Source of the DNA: Starkeya sp. ORNL1
GTDB taxonomy: Bacteria > Pseudomonadota > Alphaproteobacteria > Rhizobiales > Xanthobacteraceae
Length of the DNA: 64,000 nt
NCBI RefSeq assembly: GCF_012971745.1
Contig: NZ_CP048834.1
Coordinates: forward strand, 6,222,189 to 6,286,188
Direction of reading: 5' to 3'
A program made the position numbers and the translations under genes. How positions within the stretch are numbered: the stretch's first letter is position 1; every line of letters starts with the position of its first letter. Positions 26,600 through 37,497 of this stretch are shown piece after piece. Below the pieces are notes generated by a model. The model was not told where the DNA came from and did not search any database. It saw only the letters and a list, made by a program, of their open reading frames with translations.

Positions 26600-28318
26600 T
26601 CACATCGGCTTGAGGCGCGACAGGTCGACGTCGAATTTGACCCTCGCCATGACCTCGGCGAGCGTCTTGGGCCGCGTGCCTTGCCCATACCGCTCTTCGA
26701 CGCCGCCCGACCGAGCCCAGCCGCCGAGCGCCCGCGTCGCGTCGATCGGTGAGCCCGCCTCGCGGAGAGCGTCACGAAAGCCATGCCGGAAGCTGTGGAA
26801 CGACGTGCCCGGCGCATTCACCCCGAGCGTGGTTTTTGTCCAATACGCGAACCTCTTCTGGAAAATGTCGGCAACCTGGTCCTGGTCCTCGCCCGGAAGG
26901 TCGGGGAATAGAGCCTCGGCGCCCTTTTTTCTCATCGCCTCGGCATAGCGAAGCAGGCCCAAGCGTACCAACTCGGGATGGATCGGCACGACGCGCTCCG
27001 CACCGGGTGTCTTCAAGCGGCGATCGGCCTCGCGCCGAAGCACCATGCAGTCCACCCCGTCCTTTTGCGTCACGTCGGCGACCCGCAAGGTCACGATTTC
27101 GCCGAGGCGCATGCCGCTGAACAAGCCGATCAACGGTACCCAAAAGCGCCCGCCCTCGCTGCCGCTCCAGACGGGTAGGGCGCTGAATATCTTGGTCAAC
27201 TCACCGATCGTGTAGGGGCGCCGGCCTTTCTCGCTCGCGCTCTTGGGCGGCGCCATACGCACCGCTGGATTTGCGGTGACGATACCCTTCGATATGCACC
27301 AGTTGAAGAAGCTCGACATGCTGTGCGTGTAAACCCGGAGCGTCCCGACCGAGAGGCGCCTGTCCCGGCGCTCGGCAGCGAGCGCCGCGACCTCTTTCAG
27401 CGTCTTGAGTTCGGCGTACCGCTTCACCTTGCCGAAGTTCGGCGGCAGGCCGGCAATGAGTTCCTGTGTCTCGGCGCAGTCCGGGCGGGTGATCGAGATG
27501 ACAGGCCGTGCCTCGCCGACGATTTCCTTCAACGCACGGAACATCAAGACGAACTTCATGCCGGCGCTCTCCGTCAAGTGCGCCCGCGTCGGATCATTGT
27601 TGAACCGCTCGATCGCCTCGCCGAGTGTCGTCCCCTGGACGCTCTGCACGGGGGGAGGGGAGAACGTCGTCACACCCTCGAACAGTGGATCGTGCGCCAT
27701 GTCCCCATGCTTGCCCTCGACGCGATCGAGTGCCCGCGCGCGTCCCTCAATCTCGCCACGGCGCACCAACTCTTGCAGCCGGAGGAAGTCCGGCGACAGC
27801 GTGAACGATTGCCCGGCGAGCGAAAGGCCATTCGCGCCCTTCACCGGCTCCGGCACGGGGATAGATAGCTTGTGGTCCCGGATGATCGCCACGGTGCGGG
27901 CGAAGAGCGCCGCCCGTGCATTCGCGTCGCTCGCTCGGAACATGGCGATCGTCTTCTCAAGAGCGTCAACCCAATCCCCTGCCGGCATGTCCATCGGCAC
28001 CGGACTGGTGCTCGCCGCTGCCCGCTGATCGCGCCACAGCTCCACCGCAACCGCCGTCGTCATCTCCCGTTCGGACGGCCCCGGCTTGCCCGGCATCTCG
28101 AATGCGACGCCGGCCGCAAGCGCCTTGCGCGCCTCGGCGAAGATGTCGTCGACCCGCGCCGCCGCCCTCCGGGCTTCGACTACCGCCTTGCGGTAGTCAG
28201 TGGTGCCGAGGGCGACCCACAATTCGCGCTTTTCCAGCACCGGACGCAGCTCGTCCGGCACCCTGCGGCGGTACGTATATGCCGATCCACGCCTCTTGAG
28301 GCCGGGAACAGCTGCCAT
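26600..28318 (-). CDS. tyrosine-type site-specific integrase
   Basis: Catalyses integration and excision of the island at the adjacent tRNA. It has 572 residues from the ATG at 28318, preceded by GGGGCGGAC; an extended frame reaches 28405 but lacks a good start. The N-terminus (KRRGSAYTYRRRVPDELRPVL) matches the DUF6538-type domain found on many alphaproteobacterial integrases, followed by a SAM-like core-binding region. Catalytic residues: arginine in FSGMRLGEIVTLR, HSFRHGF (HxxR), a tryptophan or histidine box in LGGWARSG, and the tyrosine in EERYGQG. It lies about 100 bases from the attachment core, as is usual. No separate excisionase is recognised. Confidence 0.93.
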   Translation of the reverse strand: MAAVPGLKRRGSAYTYRRRVPDELRPVLEKRELWVALGTTDYRKAVVEARRAAARVDDIFAEARKALAAGVAFEMPGKPGPSEREMTTAVAVELWRDQRAAASTSPVPMDMPAGDWVDALEKTIAMFRASDANARAALFARTVAIIRDHKLSIPVPEPVKGANGLSLAGQSFTLSPDFLRLQELVRRGEIEGRARALDRVEGKHGDMAHDPLFEGVTTFSPPPVQSVQGTTLGEAIERFNNDPTRAHLTESAGMKFVLMFRALKEIVGEARPVISITRPDCAETQELIAGLPPNFGKVKRYAELKTLKEVAALAAERRDRRLSVGTLRVYTHSMSSFFNWCISKGIVTANPAVRMAPPKSASEKGRRPYTIGELTKIFSALPVWSGSEGGRFWVPLIGLFSGMRLGEIVTLRVADVTQKDGVDCMVLRREADRRLKTPGAERVVPIHPELVRLGLLRYAEAMRKKGAEALFPDLPGEDQDQVADIFQKRFAYWTKTTLGVNAPGTSFHSFRHGFRDALREAGSPIDATRALGGWARSGGVEERYGQGTRPKTLAEVMARVKFDVDLSRLKPM

Positions 28319-28416
28319 TTTGTCCGCCCCTTGTGTAGCCAAGGCGTGTAGCAGTCTGCCCGGATAAGCCTTTGATTTGAAGTGTTTTCTTCGACTATCA
28401 ATCACTTAGGTGGTGA

Positions 28417-28434
28417 TTGGTGGGCCCGGCAGGA
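28417..28434 (-). repeat. attR, 18-bp core overlapping the tRNA 3' end
   Basis: The second copy of the 18-base repeat. It covers the last 17 bases of the tRNA gene plus one flanking base, so the tRNA stays intact after integration. Confidence 0.92.
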
Positions 28435-28493
28435 CTCGAACCTGCAACCAGACCGTTATGAGCGGTCGGCTCTAACCATTGAGCTACAGGCCC
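28418..28493 (-). tRNA. tRNA with CAT anticodon, probably tRNA-Ile2
   Basis: A 76-base tRNA including encoded CCA. The acceptor stem is GGGCCTG with CGGGCCC, the anticodon stem GACCG/CGGTC, the loop CTCATAA (anticodon CAT), and the T-arm GTTCGAG. The D-loop (AGCTCAATGGTTAGAGC) has the short form seen in tRNA-Ile2, the substrate of TilS lysidine synthase, and not the longer form of elongator Met tRNA. The choice between Ile2 and Met rests on that comparison. It is the integration site of the island. Confidence 0.88.
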
Positions 28494-28711
28494 GACCGGC
28501 CTTGCGGCGGCGCGGTGCGCGGGCGGAAACTAGCAAATGCATTCCGGCACGCCAACAGGTGGCTATGCTCCGTCCCCCGATCCGTCGTGGCACGGCCACG
28601 CCATGCCGTTCCGACGCGCTCCGCCGCAATGCCGCCGCCTTCGCGCAGTGGTGTGCGCTCACCTTGCCGCTTCGTCAGCCGACGCGCGGCCTATCATCCG
28701 GGAAGCCCGCC

Positions 28712-29431
28712 ATGCAGCCGTTCCGCGCCATCATCATCGCCGCCGTCCTCCTCAGTGCGAGCCCGCTCGCGGCGCAGGATGCGGGCCCGCCGGCGCGGCG
28801 CTCGACCCTTGCCGTCGGCGGGGAGGGCATTTCCACGGCGACGCCGGATATTGCCAGCTTCTCCACCGGCGTCGTCAGCGCCGCCAAGACCGCGCGCGAG
28901 GCGCTCGATGCCAACACCAAGTCGGTCACCGACGTCATCGCCGCGATCAAGGCGGCGGGCGTCGAGGCCCGCGACATCTCGACCTCCGGCTTCTCGGTCC
29001 AGCCGCAATATGTGAACGTCAAGCGCGACGGCACCGAGGCACCGCGCATTGCCGGCTATGAGGTGCGCAACACCGTCACCGTGCGGCTGCGCGATCTCAC
29101 CAAGCTCGGCGGCCTGCTCGACGATGTGGTGACCAAGGGCGCCAACCAGATCGGCGGCATTTCCTTCGACATCGCCGAGCCGGCCAAGCTCGAGGAGCAG
29201 GCGCGTATCGCCGCGGTGAAGGATGCCCGCCGCCAGGCCGAGATCATGGCCGAAGCCGGCGGGGTGCGGCTGGTGCGGGTGATCTCGATCGCCGAGGAGG
29301 GTGCCGCGCCGCCGATGCCGCGCATGATGGCGGCGGCGCCGATGTCGAAGCGCGATTCGGTGCCGGTGGAAGCCGGCGAAACCGAGGTGCGCGCCCGCGT
29401 CACCATCGTCTATGAGATCGAGCCGCGCTGA
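28712..29431 (+). CDS. SIMPL-domain (DUF541) periplasmic protein
   Basis: 239 residues with a Sec signal peptide (MQPFRAIIIAAVLLSASPLAAQ). The rest is one SIMPL domain, with GEGISTATPDIASFSTGV near the start, SVQPQYV and GYEVRNTVTVRLRD in the middle, and a VRARVTIVYEI end. Family members are periplasmic or outer-membrane linked and are often tied to oxidative stress, but their biochemical role is unclear. The frame is open upstream through the tRNA, so the ATG before the signal peptide is the right start. It overlaps the lipid kinase gene tail-to-tail by 22 bases. Confidence 0.88.
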   Translation: MQPFRAIIIAAVLLSASPLAAQDAGPPARRSTLAVGGEGISTATPDIASFSTGVVSAAKTAREALDANTKSVTDVIAAIKAAGVEARDISTSGFSVQPQYVNVKRDGTEAPRIAGYEVRNTVTVRLRDLTKLGGLLDDVVTKGANQIGGISFDIAEPAKLEEQARIAAVKDARRQAEIMAEAGGVRLVRVISIAEEGAAPPMPRMMAAAPMSKRDSVPVEAGETEVRARVTIVYEIEPR

Positions 29432-30348
29432 GTCTCCTGACCACTCGCGTCCTCACGCTGCCACGGCATCAGCAGCGTGAGCGCGGACGGCTCGATGCCG
29501 TAGTCGAGCGGGATGCGCTCGCGCGAGAGTTCGCCGTCGGTCGACACCCAGCTGCGGCTGCGGCGCCTCCTCAGTTCGATGTGCCGGCCGGTCAGGCTGA
29601 TGATGCCGGGATTGCCGCGCCATGAATCGGTCACCATGTCGGCGCCGGCCTTCAGCTTGGCGAGCGCGCCACGGTCCTCGGCGATGTGGATCTCCATGAT
29701 CGCTTCGTCGAGCCGGGCACGGCGCCAGCCCGGACCGCTGAAGCGGTTCACCGTGACCAGAGCGGCGAACGCCTCGAAATCATGCTCGTGTCCATCGATC
29801 GTCACCCGCAGGGCGAAGCGGCCGGCGCGGCGCAGCGCAAAGAACGCAGCGATGGCGACCACAAAGAAGCGGCCGAGCTTCCAGTGCCGGGCTGCCTCGC
29901 GCGCCCGCGCCATCTGGCTGAAGAAGCCGATGCCGGAAATGGTGTGAAACAGCCGGCCATTGATGGTGCCAAGGTCGATGCGGTGCGGCCTGGCCTCGTC
30001 GAGCGTGGCCAGCGCCTGCTGCAGATCGAGCGGCATGCCGATATCGCGGGCGAGCAAATTGAGCGTGCCGAGCGGCAATATGCCGAGCGTCTTGTCGCTG
30101 CGGACCAGCGCGCTCGCGGCAAGATTGACGCTGCCGTCCCCGCCGCCGACGATGACGGTATCGTGCGCGCCATCCTTGGCAGCGCTGATCGCCTCGACCA
30201 GCTTCCGGCCGGAAAGCAGGCGCACTTCGATCTCGCGCCCGTCCTGTCCCAACTCACGCTCGATCAGCGCCCGGACCGCGTCTGCGCCGCGGTCGAGCAC
30301 CGTGCCTGCGTCGGCATTGAGGAGGACCAGTATTCGGCGCATGACCAT
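29410..30348 (-). CDS. diacylglycerol kinase-family lipid kinase
   Basis: 312 residues of the DagK/YegS family, which phosphorylates diacylglycerol or related lipids at the inner membrane. The nucleotide-binding GGGDGSVN motif and the GTLNLLARD motif are both intact, and a beta-rich C-terminal domain follows (TINGRLFHTISGIGF...STDGELSRE, with the conserved DGE). The protein is longer at the C-terminus (about 20 hydrophilic residues) than the fold needs. It converges with the SIMPL gene. Confidence 0.88.
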   Translation of the reverse strand: MVMRRILVLLNADAGTVLDRGADAVRALIERELGQDGREIEVRLLSGRKLVEAISAAKDGAHDTVIVGGGDGSVNLAASALVRSDKTLGILPLGTLNLLARDIGMPLDLQQALATLDEARPHRIDLGTINGRLFHTISGIGFFSQMARAREAARHWKLGRFFVVAIAAFFALRRAGRFALRVTIDGHEHDFEAFAALVTVNRFSGPGWRRARLDEAIMEIHIAEDRGALAKLKAGADMVTDSWRGNPGIISLTGRHIELRRRRSRSWVSTDGELSRERIPLDYGIEPSALTLLMPWQREDASGQETQRGSIS

Positions 30349-30491
30349 TCCGGCTCGCAGGAGAGGGCAGGGCGTACCTGAACGTCAAGGTCGACGGCGC
30401 GGCAATCTTCATCGAGGTGCGTGCCCGTTGCGTGCCCGACACGGATCGGGCAGTTGATGGGCGGCAGCATGTGGGCGCTGCGGAGGGTGCG

Positions 30492-30893
30492 ATGAGCGAT
30501 GCGGGTGGCGGCGCGAAGCCGTCGATCATGCGGCTGCGGGCGGGATTCCTGGTGCTGCTCGCGCTGCTGATGGTGTCGGGCATGGCCGGGCGCTGGACAG
30601 CGACGCTGTTCTCGCTCGGCCTTGGCTGGGCGGCGCTGATCGGCCTCGTGGTCGCGGTGCTGATCGGCGCGGTGCTAAGCCGGCTGAGCGCTGCGGCCTA
30701 TGTCGGCGTCGCCGCCATGGTCTGTGCGGTGCTGATGTACACCGTCTTCGATTTTGCACGCGGGCCGGTCGACTGGTCCGATGGCCTCGCCGGTGGGGTC
30801 GCGCTGCTGCTCGGCCTGCTGCTGGCCGCAGCGTTCTGGGACTTCTGGCGCCTGACGCACGAGGTCCGCGCCTGGGCCTACAAGCACGAGTGA
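30492..30893 (+). CDS. small multi-pass membrane protein of unknown function
   Basis: 133 residues. The ATG at 30492 has GGAGGG 7 bases upstream. Four hydrophobic helices are visible (AGFLVLLALLMVSGMAG, LGWAALIGLVVAVLIGAVL, AYVGVAAMVCAVLMYTVF, GVALLLGLLLAAAFWDFW) with short charged ends. No recognised family. It points away from the divergent lipid kinase gene, so the two may share a promoter region. Confidence 0.68.
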   Translation: MSDAGGGAKPSIMRLRAGFLVLLALLMVSGMAGRWTATLFSLGLGWAALIGLVVAVLIGAVLSRLSAAAYVGVAAMVCAVLMYTVFDFARGPVDWSDGLAGGVALLLGLLLAAAFWDFWRLTHEVRAWAYKHE

Positions 30894-30921
30894 TGGGACA
30901 CTGCTGACCGCGCAGCTAAAA

Positions 30922-30948
30922 GCCCGCCCGGACGACGTCCGGGCGGGC
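30922..30948 (-). terminator. intrinsic terminator of the collagen-like gene
   Basis: A perfect 13-base stem (GCCCGCCCGGACG paired with CGTCCGGGCGGGC) is followed on the minus strand by TTTTAG. It lies 37 bases after the collagen-like gene and could also stop plus-strand reading of the membrane-protein gene. Confidence 0.85.
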
Positions 30949-30984
30949 CGAATCTCGTAGCGCATCAGCGCTCATATCAGCATA

Positions 30985-32148
30985 TCAGCCGCCGATCAGG
31001 TCGCGGCACAGCGCGACGATGCCGGCGTCATAAGCGCGGGGCTCGGACAGCACGCCGGTGCAGCGCAGCTTCTTGGTGGCCATGTCGCCACTGTTGTTGC
31101 CGCCGCGACTGCCGGCAAGTCCGCTACCGCCGCTGCCATTGCCACCGTCGCCGCCATTGCCGGCGCCCGGACCGCCGGGACCACCCGGACCGCCAGGGCC
31201 ACCCGGTCCACCGGGGCCGCCCGGCCCACCAGGACCGCCGGGGCCACCCGGGCCGCCGGGATTACGGCCGCCACCGCCGCCAATGCTCAGCCCGACATCG
31301 ACTGAGGCAAGGCTGGGTCCGCCGACCGTGGCGCCGACCGTTGCCTTCAGGCCCTTGCGGCCGCCGAGCGTCGCCTTGGCGTCGACATCGGCAACCTTGC
31401 CATTGCCGAGCACTGTGGCGTCGGCCTTTGCCTTCAAGCCCTTCTGGCCAAAGGCGGAGACCCGGGCATTGGCATCGACCAGGCCCTTGCGATTGGCGAG
31501 CGAGGCGTCGACGTCGGCCTTGATGCCGCGATGGCCAAACACCGAAACGCCGACATCGGCGAGATTGCCGTTGGTGCGGTGCTTGCGATCCACATCGACG
31601 AGTTTGCCCCGCTTCAGCAAGTCGACCTGCAGCGAGAGCAGGTTCTTGCGGCGATGCGGATTGGTCGGCACTTCGTTCATGGCGGTCGCCGCCGGCGCGG
31701 ATGTCGTGGATGCACTGGAACTGCTGCTCGTCGCGCTGCTTGCGGTCGAGCTCGGGCTGCCCGTCACGCCGCCCGTCGCGCCACTTGCCACACCACCGAC
31801 GCTGCCTACGGCGCCGCCCACAGCGTCACCGACACTGCCGACCGTGCCGCCAACGGCGCCGCCGACGCCCGACACGGCGCCCCCGACTCCGGAGACCGCA
31901 CCGCCAACGCCGCCGCCGATGGCGCCGCCGACACCGGAGACAGCACCACCAACGCCTGACACCGCGCCTCCGACCGAGCGGCCGATACCGCCGAGCGCGC
32001 CACCGAGTCCGCCGTTGCCGCCGCGCCCGGGGCCATTACCGCCGTTGCTGCGGGCATCGGCAGGTGCGGTGGCGAGCGCTACGGTCAGCGCGACTGCTGC
32101 CGTGCCGAGTAGATAAGGGATTCGACGATAGTGCGAATTTATGCGCAT
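30985..32148 (-). CDS. secreted glycine-rich protein with collagen-like repeat
   Basis: 387 residues with a signal peptide (MRINSHYRRIPYLLGTAAVALTVALATAPADA). Regions in order: glycine/valine repeats of the GGAVSGVGGAVSG kind (about 40-125); a serine/threonine-rich linker; three or four imperfect repeats of about 25 residues (FGQKGLKAKADATVLGNGKVADVDAKA type, about 190-285); about ten GGP triplets in a row as in collagen; and a short C-terminal domain with two cysteines (LRCTGV, ALCRDLIGG). Probably a surface or matrix protein. The triplet DNA is a 9-base-period repeat and may vary in length. Similar mixed repeats occur in rhizobial exported proteins; function unknown. Confidence 0.8.
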   Translation of the reverse strand: MRINSHYRRIPYLLGTAAVALTVALATAPADARSNGGNGPGRGGNGGLGGALGGIGRSVGGAVSGVGGAVSGVGGAIGGGVGGAVSGVGGAVSGVGGAVGGTVGSVGDAVGGAVGSVGGVASGATGGVTGSPSSTASSATSSSSSASTTSAPAATAMNEVPTNPHRRKNLLSLQVDLLKRGKLVDVDRKHRTNGNLADVGVSVFGHRGIKADVDASLANRKGLVDANARVSAFGQKGLKAKADATVLGNGKVADVDAKATLGGRKGLKATVGATVGGPSLASVDVGLSIGGGGGRNPGGPGGPGGPGGPGGPGGPGGPGGPGGPGGPGAGNGGDGGNGSGGSGLAGSRGGNNSGDMATKKLRCTGVLSEPRAYDAGIVALCRDLIGG

Positions 32149-32641
32149 TTTCTTCGCTCCTCGTGAATAATGGCACCTAACTACCGTAGGTGGATGATCC
32201 GACCGCGAGTATAACTAAGATAATTGCATTTTGATCCGCAGTATCGGTTCTTCGATCTTGAAAATACAAGATAGTAAATATTGATTTGCATAAATTTGCT
32301 TCCAAATTGCCTTATTTGATATTAGGTCGACCGCATTCGGATGCCGTTCTGGAAGTGATGATTATGTACTAAAGGTATTATACTATAGTAAAATAGGGTT
32401 AATGTCTCAAATGCGGCGAGTTGCAAGTTGCGAGCGCCGCCGCTTCGGGAACCACAGGTTCGTGGGTGCAAGTTTCAACTTTCCGTGCGCGCACAGGATT
32501 GCAGGTCGTTCTTCGCGGTTCGGCGTGGCTCATCACGACCTGTTTCGGCAGCAGGCCGAACTGTGATTCTTCAAGTCGTCTCGTCCGATTGACGCTCGCC
32601 TGGCGGCATGGGAGGTGTCGCCGCGTCGCGGAACACATCTC
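32149..32641. other. AT-rich gene-free stretch before the collagen-like gene and SemiSWEET gene
   Basis: About 490 bases; the part 32,180-32,400 is markedly AT-rich compared with both neighbours. No credible gene. It should contain the divergent promoters of the collagen-like gene (minus) and the SemiSWEET gene (plus). I see no clear operator. Confidence 0.5.
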
Positions 32642-32908
32642 ATGGCGCTTTCACCTCTCTCCACCGAACTGATCGGCAGTGCCGCCGCGCTGCTGACGAC
32701 ACTGTGCTGGCTGCCGCAGGCGCTGAAGCTGCTGCGCAGCCGCGAGACCCGCGACCTCTCGCTCGTTGCCTATGTCGCCTTCTCCGGCGGTGTCTTCCTC
32801 TGGCTGCTCTATGGCATTCTGATCGGCAGCGTCCCGGTGATGGCGGCGAACGCGGTGACGCTGGTCCTGGCGCTCGGCATAGTGTCGCTGAAGCTGCGCT
32901 ATGGCTGA
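32642..32908 (+). CDS. SemiSWEET-type sugar transporter
   Basis: 88 residues with three membrane helices and the PQ-loop motif (LCWLPQALKLLRSRETRDLSL). This is one SWEET half; SemiSWEETs work as dimers that let sugars move down their gradient through the inner membrane. The frame is open 27 bases upstream, but the ATG at 32642 begins the usual start of the family. Sugar specificity cannot be read. Confidence 0.88.
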   Translation: MALSPLSTELIGSAAALLTTLCWLPQALKLLRSRETRDLSLVAYVAFSGGVFLWLLYGILIGSVPVMAANAVTLVLALGIVSLKLRYG

Positions 32909-32956
32909 ACTTCAGCCGCGCCGGAGCATTGCCAGAGCATTGCTATAGGAGACCAG

Positions 32957-33310
32957 ATGCCCGCCTTTCTGCCGCCGACGCTCGTGCCGATCCTGCTGCT
33001 TGTCGCCTCGAACATCTTCATGACGTTCGCCTGGTACGGCCATCTCAAGCACAAGTCCGCGCCGCTCATCATCGCCATATTGGCGAGTTGGGGCATCGCC
33101 CTCTTCGAATATTGCCTCGCCGTGCCGGCCAATCGCTTCGGTTCCGCGGTCTATTCGACAGCGCAGCTGAAGACCATCCAGGAAGTCATCACGCTGCTGG
33201 TGTTCGCCGGCTTCTCGGTGCTGTGGCTAAAGGAGCCGCTCGGCTGGAACCACCTTGTCGGCTTTGCCTTCATCGCCTTCGGCGCATTCTTCATCTTCCA
33301 CAAGTGGTAG
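32957..33310 (+). CDS. DUF486 (DMT-like) small membrane protein
   Basis: 117 residues with four membrane helices. Typical segments are LVASNIFMTFAWYGHLK at the start, ALFEYCLAVPANR in the middle and FIAFGAFFIFHKW at the end, as in the DUF486 family related to drug/metabolite transporters. Its transport substrate is not known. AGGAG lies about 6 bases before the ATG. It follows the SemiSWEET by 48 bases, and they may be cotranscribed. Confidence 0.85.
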   Translation: MPAFLPPTLVPILLLVASNIFMTFAWYGHLKHKSAPLIIAILASWGIALFEYCLAVPANRFGSAVYSTAQLKTIQEVITLLVFAGFSVLWLKEPLGWNHLVGFAFIAFGAFFIFHKW

Positions 33311-33345
33311 AAGCTGTCTTCGCGACGGTTTGCGAATGAAGCTGA

Positions 33346-34539
33346 TCAACCCGCCGGCGCGACGCGCAGCACGCGCCCGGCGCCGGGATCATCGGTGAGC
33401 AGCCAGAGCGCGCCGTCCGGGCCCGGCACGACATCGCGAATGCGCTCGCCGAGATCTTCCAGCAGGTCTTCTTCTTCAGTCACGCGCTGCTTGTCACCGT
33501 CGAGCCGCAGGCGCACCAGCCTGGAGCCACTGAGCGCGCCCACGAACAGGTCACCCTTCCAGGCCGGGAACAACTCGCCCGTATAGAAGGCGAGGCTGGA
33601 AGGCGAGATGGAGGGATCCCAGTATTTCACCGGCTGCTCCATGCCGGGCTTCGCGGTGCCCTCGCCGATGGCAAGCCCGGTATAGTCGCGGCCATAGGTG
33701 ATGACCGGCCAGCCATAATTCCTGCCGGCTTCGGGATGGTTCAACTCATCGCCGCCGCGGGCGCCGTGCTCGACGGTCCAGAGCCGTCCGGTGACCGGAT
33801 CGAGCGCCGCGCCCTGTACATTGCGGTGGCCGTAGCTCCAGATCTCCGGACGCGGGCCATTGGCCTTGGCGAAGGGATTGTCGTCCGGCACCGTGCCGTC
33901 CGGCCAGATGCGCACGATCTTGCCGATATGGGTGGAGAGGTCCTGCGCCTTCTCGCGCAGCGAATAACGATCGCCCAGCGTGATGAACAGCGAGCCGTCG
34001 CGGGCGAACACCAGTCGCGAGCCGAAATGATTGCTGCCGCCGCTCGCCGGCTGCTGGCGAAAGATCACCTGCACGCCGTCGAGCCAGGCATTGCCGGCTT
34101 CCTCCATCAGCTTGCCGCGGGCGACGCTGGTGCCGGCGGCACCCTCGCGCGGCTCGGCATAGGAGAAATAGACCATCCGGCTGTCGGCGAAGTCCGGCGC
34201 CAGAGCGATATCGAGCAGCCCGCCCTGGCCATTGGCGAAGACCGGCGGCACATTGGCGACGGGTGCCGAGACGGTGCCGGAGCGCGAGATGATGCGCAGG
34301 CGCCCGGGCCGTTCGGTCACCAGCATGCGGCCATCGGGCAGGAAGGCGAGGCCCCAGGGATTCTCCAGCCCCGAGGCGACGGTCTCGACCTCCAGATTGC
34401 CGGCGGAGGACTTCGACGTGACCGTTTTGCCATCCTGCGCTGCGCCGGCGCCGGCGACGATGCTGGCAATTACCAAAGTCAGCGCAGCGGACAGGATACC
34501 GGCCCGACGGGGGAGCAGGTTCAAGGCGAGCCTCCGCAT
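33346..34539 (-). CDS. PQQ-dependent sugar dehydrogenase-like beta-propeller
   Basis: 397 residues with a signal peptide ([24 protein letters not shown]), so periplasmic. The body is the soluble aldose/glucose dehydrogenase type beta-propeller: [82 protein letters not shown] and YGWPVITYG are characteristic. Family members oxidise aldoses with bound PQQ and pass electrons to the respiratory chain. The frame is open far upstream but low-complexity; the ATG at 34539 precedes the signal. It is convergent with the DUF486 gene. Confidence 0.88.
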   Translation of the reverse strand: MRRLALNLLPRRAGILSAALTLVIASIVAGAGAAQDGKTVTSKSSAGNLEVETVASGLENPWGLAFLPDGRMLVTERPGRLRIISRSGTVSAPVANVPPVFANGQGGLLDIALAPDFADSRMVYFSYAEPREGAAGTSVARGKLMEEAGNAWLDGVQVIFRQQPASGGSNHFGSRLVFARDGSLFITLGDRYSLREKAQDLSTHIGKIVRIWPDGTVPDDNPFAKANGPRPEIWSYGHRNVQGAALDPVTGRLWTVEHGARGGDELNHPEAGRNYGWPVITYGRDYTGLAIGEGTAKPGMEQPVKYWDPSISPSSLAFYTGELFPAWKGDLFVGALSGSRLVRLRLDGDKQRVTEEEDLLEDLGERIRDVVPGPDGALWLLTDDPGAGRVLRVAPAG

Positions 34540-34640
34540 CTCATGTGAACGGAGGGTAAGCACGTGTCGGCGAGGCGGGCTACCGATGCCGGCTTGAAAA
34601 CCGCGTGAGTGCCCCGCCCGGCGCTCAGCCCGTTTGGCGT

Positions 34641-34958
34641 TCAGCCCATGCGGCTGCGCCGGCGCACCTCGTCGGTGCGCGGCTCGGGGCCAAGCGTATT
34701 GCGCAGCATGAAGCTGGTGAGGACGCACAGGCCGGCGAACAGCGAGATCAGCACCGCGCCCATGGTGAGGCGCCCGGTGTCCGCGACCATCGTCACGTCG
34801 AGTTCGGCGGCTGCGGCACGATCGACGCCGAAGGTGCAGGCCACCGCGAGAATGGCGAGGGTGAGCGAGAGCACGACGCCGGCCTCGAGCACGGCACGCC
34901 GCGCAAGGCGCGTGGCCGACCGGGATCTCGCGAAATGAGCGGGGACGTTGCGCGGCAT
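34641..34958 (-). CDS. small membrane protein of unknown function
   Basis: 105 residues. Basic N-terminus, then two membrane helices ([20 protein letters not shown] and [20 protein letters not shown]) and a charged tail. No known family. It lies upstream of the sugar dehydrogenase on the same strand with a gap of about 100 bases and may share its transcript. Confidence 0.62.
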   Translation of the reverse strand: MPRNVPAHFARSRSATRLARRAVLEAGVVLSLTLAILAVACTFGVDRAAAAELDVTMVADTGRLTMGAVLISLFAGLCVLTSFMLRNTLGPEPRTDEVRRRSRMG

Positions 34959-35183
34959 AGTGCAGCCCTTCCGTTCGACCTGACGAATCGCTTTCGCCGA
35001 TGGAGGTCAAGTTCCGGGGGGAACGCGGCCCGGCTTCGACCGCATCTAGGCAGGCGGATGCGATTTCAAGGCGATTTCGCGACGAATTATTAAAACGGGA
35101 TTCACCATGTCATTGGTCGTCATCGCCGCCCCACGGGTCTTGCCTCCGGCGAGGCCGAGGGCCGGCTCCGCCCGAAGGGCGTG

Positions 35184-35258
35184 GAGCCGGGATCGCGTTA
35201 AGGAGTTGCGCGTCACCTTCCTGCGATCCCGGATCGGCCTGGGCCGTCCGGGATGACG
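35184..35258. repeat. REP-like interspersed palindromic element, copy A
   Basis: GAGCCGGGATCGC at the left pairs with GCGATCCCGGATC in the middle, followed by GGCCGTCCGGGATGACG. Nearly the same layout recurs at 44834-44904. Such elements are scattered between genes in many Hyphomicrobiales genomes. The remaining gene-free sequence 34959-35352 shows nothing else convincing besides the second element at 35299-35338. Confidence 0.7.
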
Positions 35259-35298
35259 ACGTGTGGGTGAGGAAAGAGAAGAAGGTGCTCTGCTTCAA

Positions 35299-35338
35299 CA
35301 TCCTTCGAGGCCCGGCGAATGCCGGGCAGCTCAGGATG
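35299..35338. repeat. REP-like palindrome of a second type
   Basis: CATCCT at the left and AGGATG at the right enclose a GCCCGGC/GCCGGGC stem, with CGAGG and CTC between. It is the form of a very common intergenic repeat in this order. It lies just after the GST gene (minus strand) and could act in its transcript end. Confidence 0.65.
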
Positions 35339-35352
35339 ACGTCGTCCGCATT

Positions 35353-37355
<2,003 letters not shown>

Positions 37356-37497
37356 ACCTGCGGATCTGACATCTCGGGGGCGCGCGGCGGCAACACCGCG
37401 CCCCTTTACCATTTGGATGCCCGATTTTACCGATTGCGCGTCAGGCGGTTTGATGGCTCGATCCCGCGCGGGCAAACGCCCCCAAGGAGATTGGACC

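Larger units (their letters stand above)
6044..28434. mobile_element. tRNA-integrated genomic island carrying a DISARM-like defence locus
   Basis: An 18-bp sequence, TTGGTGGGCCCGGCAGGA, occurs at 6044-6061 and again at 28417-28434, where it is the 3' end of a complete tRNA gene. A tyrosine integrase is encoded about 100 bases inside the tRNA-proximal end. This is the standard arrangement of an integrative island that duplicates a tRNA 3' end. The content fits: defence genes, a second recombinase, orphan short genes and AT-rich stretches with no counterpart in the flanks. I see no conjugation, relaxase or phage structural genes, so it is probably mobilised passively or is no longer mobile. Confidence 0.92.

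Noticed and set aside
31058..32116. A plus-strand frame with GPP repeats that looks like collagen
   Set aside because: It is the mirror of the GGP codons of the minus-strand gene; only the minus frame has a signal peptide, a sensible start and a terminator.
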